DNA of 64,000 bases from PSRJ01 sp963825305 (lineage in GTDB: Bacteria > Acidobacteriota > Terriglobia > Bryobacterales > Bryobacteraceae). The stretch spans positions 434,001-498,000 of the forward strand of contig CAWGTA010000004.1 of the NCBI GenBank assembly GCA_963825305.1. The letters are read 5' to 3'. Under the pieces are notes generated by a model. That model was not told where the DNA came from. It saw only the letters and a list, made by a program, of their open reading frames with translations, and searched no databases. Below are positions 16,893-25,792 of the stretch, one piece after another. The position numbers and the translations under genes are program-made. Within the stretch, counting starts at the first letter, position 1; every line of letters begins with the position of its first letter.

Positions 16893-17639
16893 CTAAACGC
16901 GCGGGCCGGCCGCCGTGCTCAGCGCCTTGCCCGTTCCGCCGTCGACGTGGCACAAAACGCACGCGCCTCGCGCATTCTCCGGCGCGGACGAAGCCAGCGT
17001 GTAGGTTTGCCCGTGCATCACCCAGGTGGCAAATGAGTTCCCTTGATAGTGGCTCTGTTCCATCGATCTGTGATGCGGCGCGCCAGCGGTGGCTCGTGTC
17101 ACCAGCAGCCGGGACGGTTGATTGCCCACACGGTAGGTTATGCAAACCATCGGCGATCCATTCCGGAAAACACTCACGCCGACGAGCTTCACATTGTCCC
17201 CTGCCCTTGCCGGCAGCGGGATGTCGATGCCCGCATTGGCCTGCACCCAGGCGCGGATCTGCGTTGGATCCGCCGACCGGTATTGCACGTCTTCCCCGCC
17301 GCGCGCCAGTTCCCCGGCGGCGAATTTCGCCAGGTAGGAGCCCGTATCCGACCTTAGGCTGAAACAGAACAGTGCAATCGTCGCCGCCACGGCGGCCGCG
17401 AAGGCCCACACCGGCCACCGGGTTAGTCCTACTGTCGTAGCGCAGCCTCTCAGGCTGCTACGCCGGCACTCATGCCGGCGGTCGGTGGACCTGTTGAAGA
17501 CGGGGTCGAGATGAGTCTCGACCCGGCAGGCAGGAGTGCCTGCGCCACGGTGCGGCTCCTGAAGCCGGAACCACAAGTCTTCGGGAGCTACCACCGGCCG
17601 GAGATGCCGCGCCAGTTCCTCGTCCAATCTATTGATCAC
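16893..17639 (-). CDS. Membrane anti-sigma factor-like protein with C-terminal CXXCH motif and repeat insertion
   Basis: A 248-residue single-span protein overlapping the end of the ECF sigma gene by 11 bases, the standard layout for an anti-sigma factor. The N-terminal part (MINRLDEELARHLRP) would face the cytoplasm; residues about 30-68 are encoded by palindromic repeat family A copy 2 and read AGTPACRVETHLDPVF and so on. A membrane span follows (WPVWAFAAAVAATIALFCFSL, about 75-95). The external domain ends with CVLCH at about residues 227-231, which fits a covalent haem c site. No zinc anti-sigma motif (HX3CX2C) is visible. The redox-sensing idea is inference; the sigma partnership is well supported by position. 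Confidence 0.72.
   Translation of the reverse strand: MINRLDEELARHLRPVVAPEDLWFRLQEPHRGAGTPACRVETHLDPVFNRSTDRRHECRRSSLRGCATTVGLTRWPVWAFAAAVAATIALFCFSLRSDTGSYLAKFAAGELARGGEDVQYRSADPTQIRAWVQANAGIDIPLPARAGDNVKLVGVSVFRNGSPMVCITYRVGNQPSRLLVTRATAGAPHHRSMEQSHYQGNSFATWVMHGQTYTLASSAPENARGACVLCHVDGGTGKALSTAAGPRV
17437..17548. repeat. Palindromic multi-hairpin repeat, family A copy 2, inside a coding region
   Basis: Shares with 4315-4406 the ordered stems GCAGCC/GGCTGC, CCGGCA/TGCCGG, GTCGAGA/TCTCGAC and GGCAGGCA/TGCCTGC; the spacer between the second and third stems is longer here. It lies inside the anti-sigma gene and the reading frame passes through it without a stop, adding roughly 37 residues before the membrane span. 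Confidence 0.8.
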
Positions 17640-18204
17640 GACGACCTCCTTGTGCCTGCGCCAGGTGTGCCAGGCGGCGTTCCAGAACCTTGTGCGCGCG
17701 ATTCAGGCGCGACGCCACGGTCCCCGGTGAGCATCCCAGAACTTCCGCAATTTCTTCGTAAGACAGCCCCTGCGTGTAACGCAAGACGATCACGATTCGC
17801 TGCTCTGGCGGCAGGCTCCCCACAGCCGACTGCACCCGCCCGCTCAGTTCCGCGCGAAGTATTTTTTGCAGAACGCTCTCACCGGAGGCGCGCAGCACAT
17901 CCAGCATTTCGCCCACCAGGGGGATCAACCGCCGGGTGCGGCGCTTCTGATCGAGGCAACTGTTCACCACCAGGCGGTACAGCCAGGTCTCCAGATGCGC
18001 CTCCCCACGGAAATCCCGAATGGCCGAGAACAGTTTCAGGAAGGTGTCCTGGGCGATATCCATGGCCGCGGCCTCATCGCCGGAATAGCGCAGCGCAATG
18101 GAATAGACGCGGTCCTTGTGCGCTTCAAACAGCGCCCGGAATGACTCGCGCTCCCCGCGTTGGCAGGATTCAATGAGTTCTCGCTCGGTTCCGTCCAGCA
18201 CCAT
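17629..18204 (-). CDS. RNA polymerase ECF sigma factor
   Basis: A 191-residue ECF sigma-70 factor. Region 2 (FRALFEAHKDRVYSIALRYSG to AMDIAQDTFLKLFSAI and LETWLYRLVVNSCLDQKRR) and region 4 (LPPEQRIVIVLRYTQGLSYEEIAEVLGCSPGTVASRLNRAHKVL) are both complete. I start at the ATG at 18204 (MVLDGTERELI); the frame is open for another 49 codons upstream, but that extension has no sigma features. The downstream membrane gene overlaps it and likely encodes its anti-sigma factor. The divergent small Cys-X2-Cys gene at 18340 could be part of the same regulon. Confidence 0.92.
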   Translation of the reverse strand: MVLDGTERELIESCQRGERESFRALFEAHKDRVYSIALRYSGDEAAAMDIAQDTFLKLFSAIRDFRGEAHLETWLYRLVVNSCLDQKRRTRRLIPLVGEMLDVLRASGESVLQKILRAELSGRVQSAVGSLPPEQRIVIVLRYTQGLSYEEIAEVLGCSPGTVASRLNRAHKVLERRLAHLAQAQGGRRDQ

Positions 18205-18339
18205 GGCGCGATCCGTAATTGCGTTAGACGTCACCGGGCTCCCAATTCTTCCCAGTTTCTCACGGCCGTTTCTGGTACCGGGGCTGTACTCGTAGAACTT
18301 TAGCCGAGTTGTCCGCCAACGCATAATGGAGCCGTGAAC

Positions 18340-18570
18340 ATGATTCCTCAAACCGAATGCACGCGCTGCTCCGAACTGCTGTTGGATTACATCGCAGCCA
18401 ATAACGAGCTGATCGACACGAAGGAGCGCCTGAGCGGCTCGGAGGCCACTGCGGCACAGCTAGCCTCGGCCCTTTTGGATAACGCGCTGGAGCAGAGGAG
18501 CGTGTTGCGCAAGCGGATGTTCCTGCATCAAGAGCTGCACCGCATCCCCGCGGTGGGCCGCCGCGCGTAA
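18340..18570 (+). CDS. Small conserved-looking protein with an N-terminal CXXC
   Basis: A 76-residue protein divergent from the ECF sigma gene. It begins MIPQTECTRCSELLLDYIAANNELID, and the rest is predicted helical (long amphipathic stretch through LASALLDNALEQRSVLRKRMFLHQELHRIP). GGAG lies eight bases before the ATG at 18340; a GTG two codons earlier is also possible. The single CXXC suggests metal or redox chemistry, perhaps after dimerisation. I do not recognise the family. Confidence 0.55.
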   Translation: MIPQTECTRCSELLLDYIAANNELIDTKERLSGSEATAAQLASALLDNALEQRSVLRKRMFLHQELHRIPAVGRRA

Positions 18571-18621
18571 CCCGCGCAGACCACACCGTCCCCACCAGAC
18601 CAGGCCAAGAGCAGGCCATCG

Positions 18622-18702
18622 GCCGCCGATAAACGCAGATCAACGCAGATTTAAGAATATGAACTTGGATTTATCAGCCGTTGATCTGCGTTTATCAGCG
18701 GC
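18622..18702. repeat. Inverted repeat, 24-base arms
   Basis: Arms 18622-18645 and 18679-18702 match at 23 of 24 positions; the core of the arm is GATAAACGCAGATCAACG. The loop is AT-rich. It sits between the 3' ends of two small convergent genes and could end transcription of both. A single copy is seen in this window. Confidence 0.75.
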
Positions 18703-18729
18703 TCAGGATGTATTTCTCCCCGCCGCGCT

Positions 18730-18891
18730 TCACTCCCGATCTAACTCGTAGCTGATGGTGCGCTCCATGCAGGGCACGCAGTTGGCTTTCTCCGCACCGG
18801 CGGCCTGGTGTATCTCATGCGTTGTTTCCTTAATGCAGATCCTGCAGTAAAGAAGGGTCTTCGCTACAGCGCGAGCCGGCCGGGCACTCAT
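18730..18891 (-). CDS. Tiny zinc-ribbon-like protein (53 residues, two CXXC)
   Basis: A short gene read from the sequence: ATG at 18891 behind GGAGAC, stop TGA at 18730-18732. The product contains LLYCRICIKETTHEIHQ and, 24 residues later, NCVPCMERTISYELDRE, so two CXXC knuckles as in small zinc ribbons. The spacing and the basic N-terminus (MSARPARAVAK) favour a real gene over chance. No family is recognised; nucleic-acid or protein binding is the usual role of such ribbons. Confidence 0.6.
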   Translation of the reverse strand: MSARPARAVAKTLLYCRICIKETTHEIHQAAGAEKANCVPCMERTISYELDRE

Positions 18892-19267
18892 GAAAGTCTC
18901 CTCTCATCAGATTGTCATGAGCCGCAGCGTGAATCGAGTCATTGAAGTACTGCGGGTGTACGGTACTCTCTCAAAATTCAGGAGGGCAAAAAAGAGCCGC
19001 CGGAGTAAATGGCAGATACCCCGGCGGTGAGGAGTCAGGTTCAGGTTCAGTCTGGCAATTCCAGAAGGACGACCCCCAAGTGAGTCCACTGAGGTGTCAC
19101 CGAGTGGGACTACTCAGAGCCGCATAAGCATGATGTACTGAATCACCTAGACTTGGAAGACCCCAATGTACTGCGGCCGTACCAGGACCTAACCAAAGGG
19201 TTCCCCAGGGGCTCTCAGCTTACCGTATAATTTCAACACGATAGCCTCAAGTCATTAGTACTTTCGC
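18892..19267. other. Gene-free interval with a TATAAT box near its end
   Basis: About 376 bases without a convincing gene. Short open frames here have no recognisable features. A TATAAT at 19226-19231, with no clear -35 box, is placed to transcribe the dehydrogenase gene starting at 19268, leaving a leader of about 30 bases. No repeat was noticed. Confidence 0.4.
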
Positions 19268-20546
19268 ATGGAAAACGAAACCGCATTTGAGATGGCCACC
19301 TCCAGCGTACGGTTCGGCGCGGGAGTCACTCGTGAAGTTGGCATGGACCTGGCCGGCCTGGGCGCGCGGCGCGTTCTGGTGGTCACCGATCAGGGGTTGA
19401 GTCGCATGCACCCCGTCGTCACCGTGCTGGAGTCACTGGATCATAACCGTATCGGATATGTACTCTACGACCGCGTGCGCATCGAGCCGACCGACGAATC
19501 GTTCCTGGACGCGATCGCCTTTGCACGGGATGCCCAGCCGGACGCCATCGTGGCCGTCGGCGGCGGCTCCACCATCGACACGGCGAAAGCAGTCAATCTG
19601 TACACGACCTATCCCGCGGATTTCCTGGATTACGTCAACCCGCCGATCGGTAAGGGATTGCCCGTGCCCGGTGCACTGAAACCGCTGATCGCGATTCCCA
19701 CCACCGCCGGAACCGGCAGCGAAACAACCGGCGTGTCGATTTTCGACCTGACCAAAATGCATGCTAAGACGGGAATCGCGAGCCGTCTGCTCAAACCAAC
19801 GCTCGGACTTCTGGACCCGGAGAACACCCGAACCATGCCGCTGGCAGGTGGCCGCTTCCACGGGCCTGGACGTGTTGAGCCACGCCATCGAATCCTACAC
19901 GGCGCTGCCCTTCGCCCAGCGTCCCCGGCCGGAGCGCCCCGCGTTGCGCCCGGCATACCAGGGGTCCAATCCGATCAGCGATGTCTGGTCGCTGCAGGCG
20001 CTCCGCATGGTGGCGCAATATCTGGTGCGGGCGGTGGAGGACCCCGGCGACGGCGAGGCGCGCGCCAACATGCTGCTGGCGTCTTCTTACGCCGGTGTCG
20101 GATTCGGGAACGCCGGAGTGCACCTGCCGCACGGCATGTCGTACCCGGTATCGGGAATGGTGAAAGGCTACCGCGCCGAAGGATACGCGGTAGATTATCC
20201 GCTGGTGCCGCATGGCTTTTCGGTGATACTGAACGCACCCGCGGTATTTCGCTTCACCGCTTCGGCTTCTCCGGAGCGGCACCTGGAGGCGGCCCAGGCG
20301 TTGGGAGTGGATGTCTCGCGCTGCCGGCGGGAGGATGCCGGCCGCATCCTGGCCGAGCGCATCACGTGGTTCATCGAGCGCTTGAAGCTTCCCAATGGAT
20401 TGCGCGCCATCGGTTACAGTAGTTCGGACATCCCGGCACTGGTGGAAGGTACGCTGCCGCAGCATCGCGTAACGAAGCTCTCGCCGCGGCCCGCCGCACC
20501 GGAGCAGTTGAGCCGCTTGTTTGAGGATGCGTTGGTTGCGTGGTAA
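19268..20546 (+). CDS. Iron-containing alcohol dehydrogenase, hydroxyacid-oxoacid transhydrogenase type, one frameshift
   Basis: Group III Fe-dependent dehydrogenase of about 425 residues, most like ADHFE1/hydroxyacid-oxoacid transhydrogenase (SSVRFGAGVTREVGMDL, VAVGGGSTIDTAKAVNLYTTYP, IPTTAGTGSETTGVSIFD). The second frame carries the metal ligands: the Asp and His of LDVLSHAIES and the His pair in VHLPHGMSYP. The shift is near 19841-19850. In mitochondria this enzyme couples oxidation of 4-hydroxybutyrate to reduction of 2-oxoglutarate, and the bacterial role is likely similar but unproven. The next gene starts 12 bases downstream. Confidence 0.85.
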
Positions 20547-20558
20547 GGCAAGCTAGAT

Positions 20559-22487
20559 ATGTTGGCCGCCGTCATTGTCTTTGCTCTTCTCGTCGCCGCT
20601 GGGCCTCTGGCATGGGCACAAGCGCCGGCACAGCGTGGAGTAGTCCGCCCGGCCGCGTCCGCTTCCGCGGACACCCAGGCTGGCTCATACCATGCATTGA
20701 TAATCGGCATCAACCAATACCGGCAGCCTCTGCCAAATCTGAAAACCGCAGTTAACGATGCCCAAGCCATTTCCCGGATCTTGGCGGAGCGTTACGGCTT
20801 TCAGACTAAATTGCTTTTGAACGCAGAAGCCACCCGAACCAACATCCTGAATGCTCTCAATCAGTATCGCCGCAGTTTACGCGCAAACGACAACCTGCTG
20901 ATCTATTACGCCGGCCACGGACAATCGGATAAGGAGGCCGACAAGGCTTATTGGTTACCAGCGGATGCCGAAGGGGATTCGAACACAAGCTGGATCATCG
21001 CCGACGAACTTACCACCGATATCCGAGTCCTGCCTGCGCGGCACGTTCTGATCATTTCAGACAGTTGCTATTCCGGCGGCCTGACCCGCGATGCGAATCT
21101 CAGCGTACGGCCTGATGACCAGAAGATATTTCTTGCCAAAATGCTCGCTAGCAGATCGCGAACGCTGATGTCCAGCGGTGGAGACGAACCCGTGGCGGAT
21201 GGCGGAACTGGGGGCCACTCCGTCTTTGCGAACGCGGTTCTCAGTGCCCTCGATCAGGCCACCGGCGACGCCTTCACGGCTGGGGATCTATTTCATAACT
21301 TCGTTCAACAACGAGTCGCGGGCAGATCGGACCAGATACCGCGATATTCCTTGATCCGCAATTCGGATCATGATGACGGAGATTTTGTATTCACCCGCAA
21401 GGGTGCGTCCGGTCCCGCTCCGACTCTCTCGGCCGAACTATCGGTTCCCGCTGCCGGCCAGGCCGGTGCAGTTGCCACTCGCGCGGAGGCTAGCTGGGAG
21501 GAACTGGGGCAATCCCCGCCGAAGGTGATCGCGTTGGCGAGGAGCGGGAAGGCAATGGTTGCCGCGGATGGGAGTGCACAAGTTCATTTGTCCACGGACA
21601 ACGGCGCCCATTGGAAGTCCGCGACGGTACCGGACCCCAAAGCGACCATCGTGACGCTGGCGTCGTGCGGCTCACTTCTAATCGCCGGCGCACGGAACGA
21701 AGGCAGGCCGACGGGTACCGCTCTATTTGTAAGCAAGGACAATGGCGCTACATGGCTGCCGGCCGCTCTCGAAGGCAATCGGGTGAGCGCGGTGACCTGC
21801 GCCGGCACCACCGTTGTTGCAGGTATGTGGCCGAAGACCGACCGAGTCAACGGGGCGTTCCGCGCCGTGAACATGCGGGGTGATGTAGTCGGTGATGTTG
21901 TATATCCGACTCTGGTTCTGAGCAATGACGGGGGTGATACCTGGGAGCTACTGCGAAAAAGATTCGACCTGGTTTCCGTCGCCGTGACCGACAAGCGGAT
22001 TGAAGTTTTCGGGAAGGATAAAGCCGGCACTGGCCTTGATATTCTCGGCCGGGACTACTGCTACAAAACCGAAAATTGGACATGCTCAGCGCTCCATTCG
22101 AAATTTTCAGGCGGGCTTCCCACCGCCCTTGAGCGATTGGGCGGCGTCGTGTTTGCCGGAACCAGAGTCGGCAGCATCATGGTTTCCGCGAATGATGGAG
22201 CGACCTGGAAGGAAACATCACTTCCGTTTCAGAGGAAGAACCCGACCGACAACCAGGGAGCACAGCTAGCCGGATTCCCCGAGGAGGTTACGGCCATCAC
22301 CACGGCAAATGGTCGCGTAATCGCTGGGACGCACGACCAAGGGGTTTTCCTGGGGGATGCCCGCGGCGAGACGTGGGTGTCGCTTGGCGATCGGGCTCTG
22401 TCGGGTCTCAGATACCTTGCGTCTGACGACACGTTCCTGTACGCCGCCACGGCAGAAGGTTTTTACCGGATCCGGTTGGTTAATTGA
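20559..22487 (+). CDS. Secreted caspase-family (C14) peptidase with C-terminal sialidase/BNR-like propeller
   Basis: A 642-residue exported protein: signal peptide (AAVIVFALLVAAGPLAWA), then a caspase/metacaspase fold at about residues 40-280 opening with YHALIIGINQYRQPLPNLKTAV. The catalytic His is in LIYYAGHGQ (H120) and Cys in IISDSCYSGG (C170), both intact. From about residue 300 the protein has repeated blades resembling BNR/glycosyl-hydrolase propellers (STDNGAHWKSA, SKDNGATWLPA, SNDGGDTWELL, SANDGATWKET). It follows the dehydrogenase gene by 12 bases, perhaps by chance. An extracytoplasmic caspase-like protease joined to a binding propeller is probably involved in envelope signalling or processing; targets are unknown. 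Confidence 0.87.
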   Translation: MLAAVIVFALLVAAGPLAWAQAPAQRGVVRPAASASADTQAGSYHALIIGINQYRQPLPNLKTAVNDAQAISRILAERYGFQTKLLLNAEATRTNILNALNQYRRSLRANDNLLIYYAGHGQSDKEADKAYWLPADAEGDSNTSWIIADELTTDIRVLPARHVLIISDSCYSGGLTRDANLSVRPDDQKIFLAKMLASRSRTLMSSGGDEPVADGGTGGHSVFANAVLSALDQATGDAFTAGDLFHNFVQQRVAGRSDQIPRYSLIRNSDHDDGDFVFTRKGASGPAPTLSAELSVPAAGQAGAVATRAEASWEELGQSPPKVIALARSGKAMVAADGSAQVHLSTDNGAHWKSATVPDPKATIVTLASCGSLLIAGARNEGRPTGTALFVSKDNGATWLPAALEGNRVSAVTCAGTTVVAGMWPKTDRVNGAFRAVNMRGDVVGDVVYPTLVLSNDGGDTWELLRKRFDLVSVAVTDKRIEVFGKDKAGTGLDILGRDYCYKTENWTCSALHSKFSGGLPTALERLGGVVFAGTRVGSIMVSANDGATWKETSLPFQRKNPTDNQGAQLAGFPEEVTAITTANGRVIAGTHDQGVFLGDARGETWVSLGDRALSGLRYLASDDTFLYAATAEGFYRIRLVN

Positions 22488-22541
22488 GCTGCCTTTTTTT
22501 TGAGGCATAAGGCGACTGGTGAGCTACCATAGACCTCATCC

Positions 22542-22973
22542 ATGGGTTTTCAGTGGCTCGATATGCGGGTTCAAGAGGAGCGGGAGCGGCGCCAGCGGGA
22601 AGCGCAGATCCTGGATCGGTTACCGGCCGCGCTCGAAGAGACGTACCACGACCTGTCTGAGTGCATCGGCAGCTACACTGCCGTCTTCGGGCGGGAATCG
22701 GCCGAGATCGAACTGGAGGGGCCACGGCTGCGGATTACAGTTCGCGATGAGGACGCCGGTAAGTGGCAAATCCGGTCCGAAGTGGAAATCGCCATTGCTC
22801 CCACGCTGCCCGGTTTCCGGATCGACCGCGGCGCCGGGGAACCGCTCGAGATCCTCGTGGGCATTCTTCCAGGAGACAAGCTCTTCTATCGCGATGGCGA
22901 AGAATACATCGGGATGGAGGAACTGTCGCGCCGCATCCTCGACCGCGCGTTGTTCCCCAAGCTGAGCGAATAG
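22542..22973 (+). CDS. Conserved-looking hypothetical protein (143 residues)
   Basis: A soluble protein with a charged coiled N-terminus (MRVQEERERRQREAQILDRL) and an alpha-beta body (YTAVFGRESAEIELEGPRL, WQIRSEVEIAIAPTLPGFRI, LEILVGILPGDKLFYRDGEEYIGMEELSRRIL). Codon use looks like that of genuine neighbours. I do not recognise the family. It is convergent with katG; a strong hairpin at 23007-23052 separates the two stops. Confidence 0.6.
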   Translation: MGFQWLDMRVQEERERRQREAQILDRLPAALEETYHDLSECIGSYTAVFGRESAEIELEGPRLRITVRDEDAGKWQIRSEVEIAIAPTLPGFRIDRGAGEPLEILVGILPGDKLFYRDGEEYIGMEELSRRILDRALFPKLSE

Positions 22974-23006
22974 TACACTGCCGAGGCGAACACCCTATCC
23001 GAAACA

Positions 23007-23052
23007 GAGGGGGCGCGATCCGGCCCGCGCGAGCCAGGAAAAGCGCCCCCTC
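23007..23052. terminator. Hairpin between convergent genes, likely bidirectional terminator
   Basis: A 10-base stem, GAGGGGGCGC at 23007-23016 with GCGCCCCCTC at 23043-23052, lies between the stop of the hypothetical gene (22973) and that of katG (23061). No long T run follows, so efficiency is uncertain. Confidence 0.5.
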
Positions 23053-23060
23053 CGCCGAGT

Positions 23061-25319
23061 TCAGGCAAGGTCGTAGCGATCCAGGTTCATCACCTTGTTC
23101 CACACCGCCACGAAGTCCTTCACGAACGTCTCCTTCGCGTCGTCACTTGCATAGACTTCCGCCAGTGCCCGGAGCTGCGAGTTGGAGCCGAAGACGAGAT
23201 CCACAACGGTGCCCGTCCACTTGAGTTCGCCCGTCGCCCGATCACGCCCCTCCAACACGCCTTCCGATGTCGTGGACTTCTGCCACTTCGTATTCATGTC
23301 GAGCAGGTTGACGAAGAAATCGTTCGTCAACGTCTCGGGCCGCTTGGTGAAAACACCGTGTTTGGACTGCCCGAAGTTTGCATTCAGAGCGCGTAAGCCA
23401 CCAATCAGTACCGTCATCTCGGGAGCGGTCAGGGTCAGCAGGTTCGCCCGATCCACCAGCAGTTCAGCCGCCGATCCCTCTTGTCCCTTCCGGATATAGT
23501 TGCGGAATCCGTCTGAAGTCGGCTCCAGTACGGCAAACGAATGCACATCGGTCTGCTCCTGAGATGCGTCCGTGCGCCCCGGCGAGAAGGGAACCTTCAC
23601 GTTGTGGCCGGCCTTCTTGGCAGCTGCCTCGACGGCTGCGCAGCCGCCCAGGACGATCAGGTCAGCAAGCGAGACCTTCTTCCCACCGGACTGCGCGCCG
23701 TTGAACTCCTTCTGGATCGCCTCCAGCGGCAGAAGAACCTTAGCCAACTCGGCCGGTTGGTTCGCTTCCCAATCCTTTTGCGGCGCCAGGCGAATGCGCC
23801 CCCCGTTAGCCCCGCCGCGCTTGTCGCTGCCGCGGAATGTGGCGGCCGACGCCCAGGCCGTCGTGACCAGTTGCGAGATGGAGAGTCCGGATGCGAGGAT
23901 CTTGGCCTTCAGGGCAGCGATATCCTGCTCCCCGATCAATTTATGATCCACGGCGGGAACGGGGTCCTGCCATAGCAACGGCTCCGCGGGAACGAGCGGG
24001 CCAAGGTACCGCGAGAGAGGCCCCATATCGCGGTGGGTCAGCTTGTACCAAGCCTTGGAGAACGCGTCTGTGAGTTCCTGCGGGTTCTCGTAGAATCGCT
24101 TCGAAATCTTCGCGTAGGCCGGGTCCAGCTTCAGTGCCAGGTCCGTCGTGAACATGATCGGGGCGTGCTTCTTCGACGCGTCGTGGGCATCCGGCACGGT
24201 GACCGCTGCAGATCCATTCTTGGGCGTCCATTGTTGCGCACCGGCGGGACTCTTCGTGAGTTCCCAATCATACCGGAACAGGTTTTCGAAATAGCCGTTG
24301 TCCCACTTCACCGGGTTGGTGGTCCATGCGCCTTCCAATCCGCTGCTGATCGTATGTACGCCGGCGCCGTTGCCAAAGGTATTTTTCCAACCAAGGCCTT
24401 GTTCTTCGATACCGGCAGCCTCGGGTTCAGGACCGACATACTTTATCGGTTCGGCCGCGCCATGGGCTTTGCCGAACGTGTGTCCGCCGGCGATGAGGGC
24501 CACCGTCTCCTCATCATTCATCGCCATACGGGCGAACGTCTCCCGGATATCCCGTGCCGCAGCAATTGGATCCGGCTTTCCGTTGGGCCCTTCCGGATTC
24601 ACGTAAATCAGGCCCATCTGAACAGCGCCCAGAGGGTTTTCGAGCTGACGATCGCCGCTGTAGCGCTCATCCGCCAGCCACTTGCCCTCAGGCCCCCAGT
24701 AAATATCCTCTTCAGGTTCCCAGACATCCTCGCGCCCGCCTCCGAAACCGTAGGTTTTCAGCCCCATCGAATCCAATGCGACGTTACCGGCGAGAATCAT
24801 CAGGTCGGCCCACGAGATTTTCCGGCCATACTTCTGCTTGATCGGCCAGAGCAAGCGGCGTGCCTTATCGAGGCTCACGTTATCCGGCCAGCTGTTGAGG
24901 GGCGCAAACCGCTGTGTTCCGGAACCCGCGCCGCCTCGGCCATCAGCGATACGGTACGTGCCTGCGCTATGCCACGCCATACGGATGAAGAACGGCCCGT
25001 AGTGGCCGTAGTCCGCGGGCCACCAGGACTGCGATGCCGTCATCAAGGCATGGAGGTCTTTGATCACGGCATCCAGGTTGAGGCTCTTGAATTCTTCAGC
25101 ATAATTAAACTCCTTGTCCATGGGATTGGGCAGGGGTGAGTGCTGGTTCAGCATCTTCAGGTTGAGCTGATCCGGCCACCAGGCCGCATTCGTCGAGGCT
25201 CCCGCCAACGTATGTCTGCGAGCACCGTTCGATACCGGGCACTTGGATTCGGTTGACGAGTTCTGTTTCTGATTATCGGGGACAGGCTCCCCCACTGCGT
25301 GTTCGAATTGTTTCTCCAT
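23061..25319 (-). CDS. katG: Catalase-peroxidase KatG
   Basis: A 752-residue bifunctional haem catalase-peroxidase of normal length, with both the N-terminal active half and the C-terminal inactive half. Distal residues are in FFIRMAWHSAGTYR (R113, W116, H117). The proximal His is in ALIAGGHTFGKAHGA. The tyrosine of the Met-Tyr-Trp crosslink is in GLIYVNPEGPNG. Ribosome site AAGAGGA precedes the ATG. It lies 40 bases after the Fur/PerR-like gene on the same strand, so peroxide control by that regulator is likely. Role: removal of hydrogen peroxide in the cytoplasm. Confidence 0.97.
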   Translation of the reverse strand: MEKQFEHAVGEPVPDNQKQNSSTESKCPVSNGARRHTLAGASTNAAWWPDQLNLKMLNQHSPLPNPMDKEFNYAEEFKSLNLDAVIKDLHALMTASQSWWPADYGHYGPFFIRMAWHSAGTYRIADGRGGAGSGTQRFAPLNSWPDNVSLDKARRLLWPIKQKYGRKISWADLMILAGNVALDSMGLKTYGFGGGREDVWEPEEDIYWGPEGKWLADERYSGDRQLENPLGAVQMGLIYVNPEGPNGKPDPIAAARDIRETFARMAMNDEETVALIAGGHTFGKAHGAAEPIKYVGPEPEAAGIEEQGLGWKNTFGNGAGVHTISSGLEGAWTTNPVKWDNGYFENLFRYDWELTKSPAGAQQWTPKNGSAAVTVPDAHDASKKHAPIMFTTDLALKLDPAYAKISKRFYENPQELTDAFSKAWYKLTHRDMGPLSRYLGPLVPAEPLLWQDPVPAVDHKLIGEQDIAALKAKILASGLSISQLVTTAWASAATFRGSDKRGGANGGRIRLAPQKDWEANQPAELAKVLLPLEAIQKEFNGAQSGGKKVSLADLIVLGGCAAVEAAAKKAGHNVKVPFSPGRTDASQEQTDVHSFAVLEPTSDGFRNYIRKGQEGSAAELLVDRANLLTLTAPEMTVLIGGLRALNANFGQSKHGVFTKRPETLTNDFFVNLLDMNTKWQKSTTSEGVLEGRDRATGELKWTGTVVDLVFGSNSQLRALAEVYASDDAKETFVKDFVAVWNKVMNLDRYDLA

Positions 25320-25359
25320 ATATTCCTCTTTCTTGAATTAGTCAAAAAGTCGACGACCC

Positions 25360-25785
25360 TTAACGGGACGCGTGCCGCGGAGCGCACTTCGTGCAGAGCC
25401 CGCGGAAAATGAGTTCGCATTCGCGCAGAAACCGCTTACCGAGGGAACCCGCGGCAGGCCTGGGCACGTCGTACCACTCAATATCCTCAACATTGCCGCA
25501 GCGGTCGCAGATGAAGTGGTGATGCCGCATGCCTTTGGCATCGAATCGCGCGGCGCGGCCCTCGATGGCCACTTCACGCACCAGACCCGCCTGCACCAAG
25601 TCCCGCAAATTGTTATAAGTCGTGGCCCTGGAAGAGCGCGGATCCACACGATTCACGGCTTCGAAGATTTCCGCCGCCGTGGGATGACGGTTGTGTTCCG
25701 TCAAGAATGCCATCACGGCGTAGCGCTGTGGCGTGCACCGCAACCCGCTGCCTTCCAAGGACCGCTTAATCGCCTCGGCGTCCAT
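25360..25785 (-). CDS. Fur family regulator, PerR-like
   Basis: A 141-residue Fur-family repressor: winged helix (LRCTPQRYAVMAFLTEHNRHPTAAEI), the YNNLRDLVQAGLV recognition region, a metal site in MRHHHFICDRCGN and two CXXC pairs (CDRC and CTKC) for structural zinc. The lead position before katG and an inverted repeat at 25793-25807 overlapping the promoter indicate PerR-type peroxide sensing with autoregulation. An aspartate-containing region (RFDAKGMRHHHF) fits the PerR metal site. Fur or Zur specificity cannot be excluded from sequence alone. Confidence 0.88.
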   Translation of the reverse strand: MDAEAIKRSLEGSGLRCTPQRYAVMAFLTEHNRHPTAAEIFEAVNRVDPRSSRATTYNNLRDLVQAGLVREVAIEGRAARFDAKGMRHHHFICDRCGNVEDIEWYDVPRPAAGSLGKRFLRECELIFRGLCTKCAPRHASR

Positions 25786-25792
25786 GAAGAAT

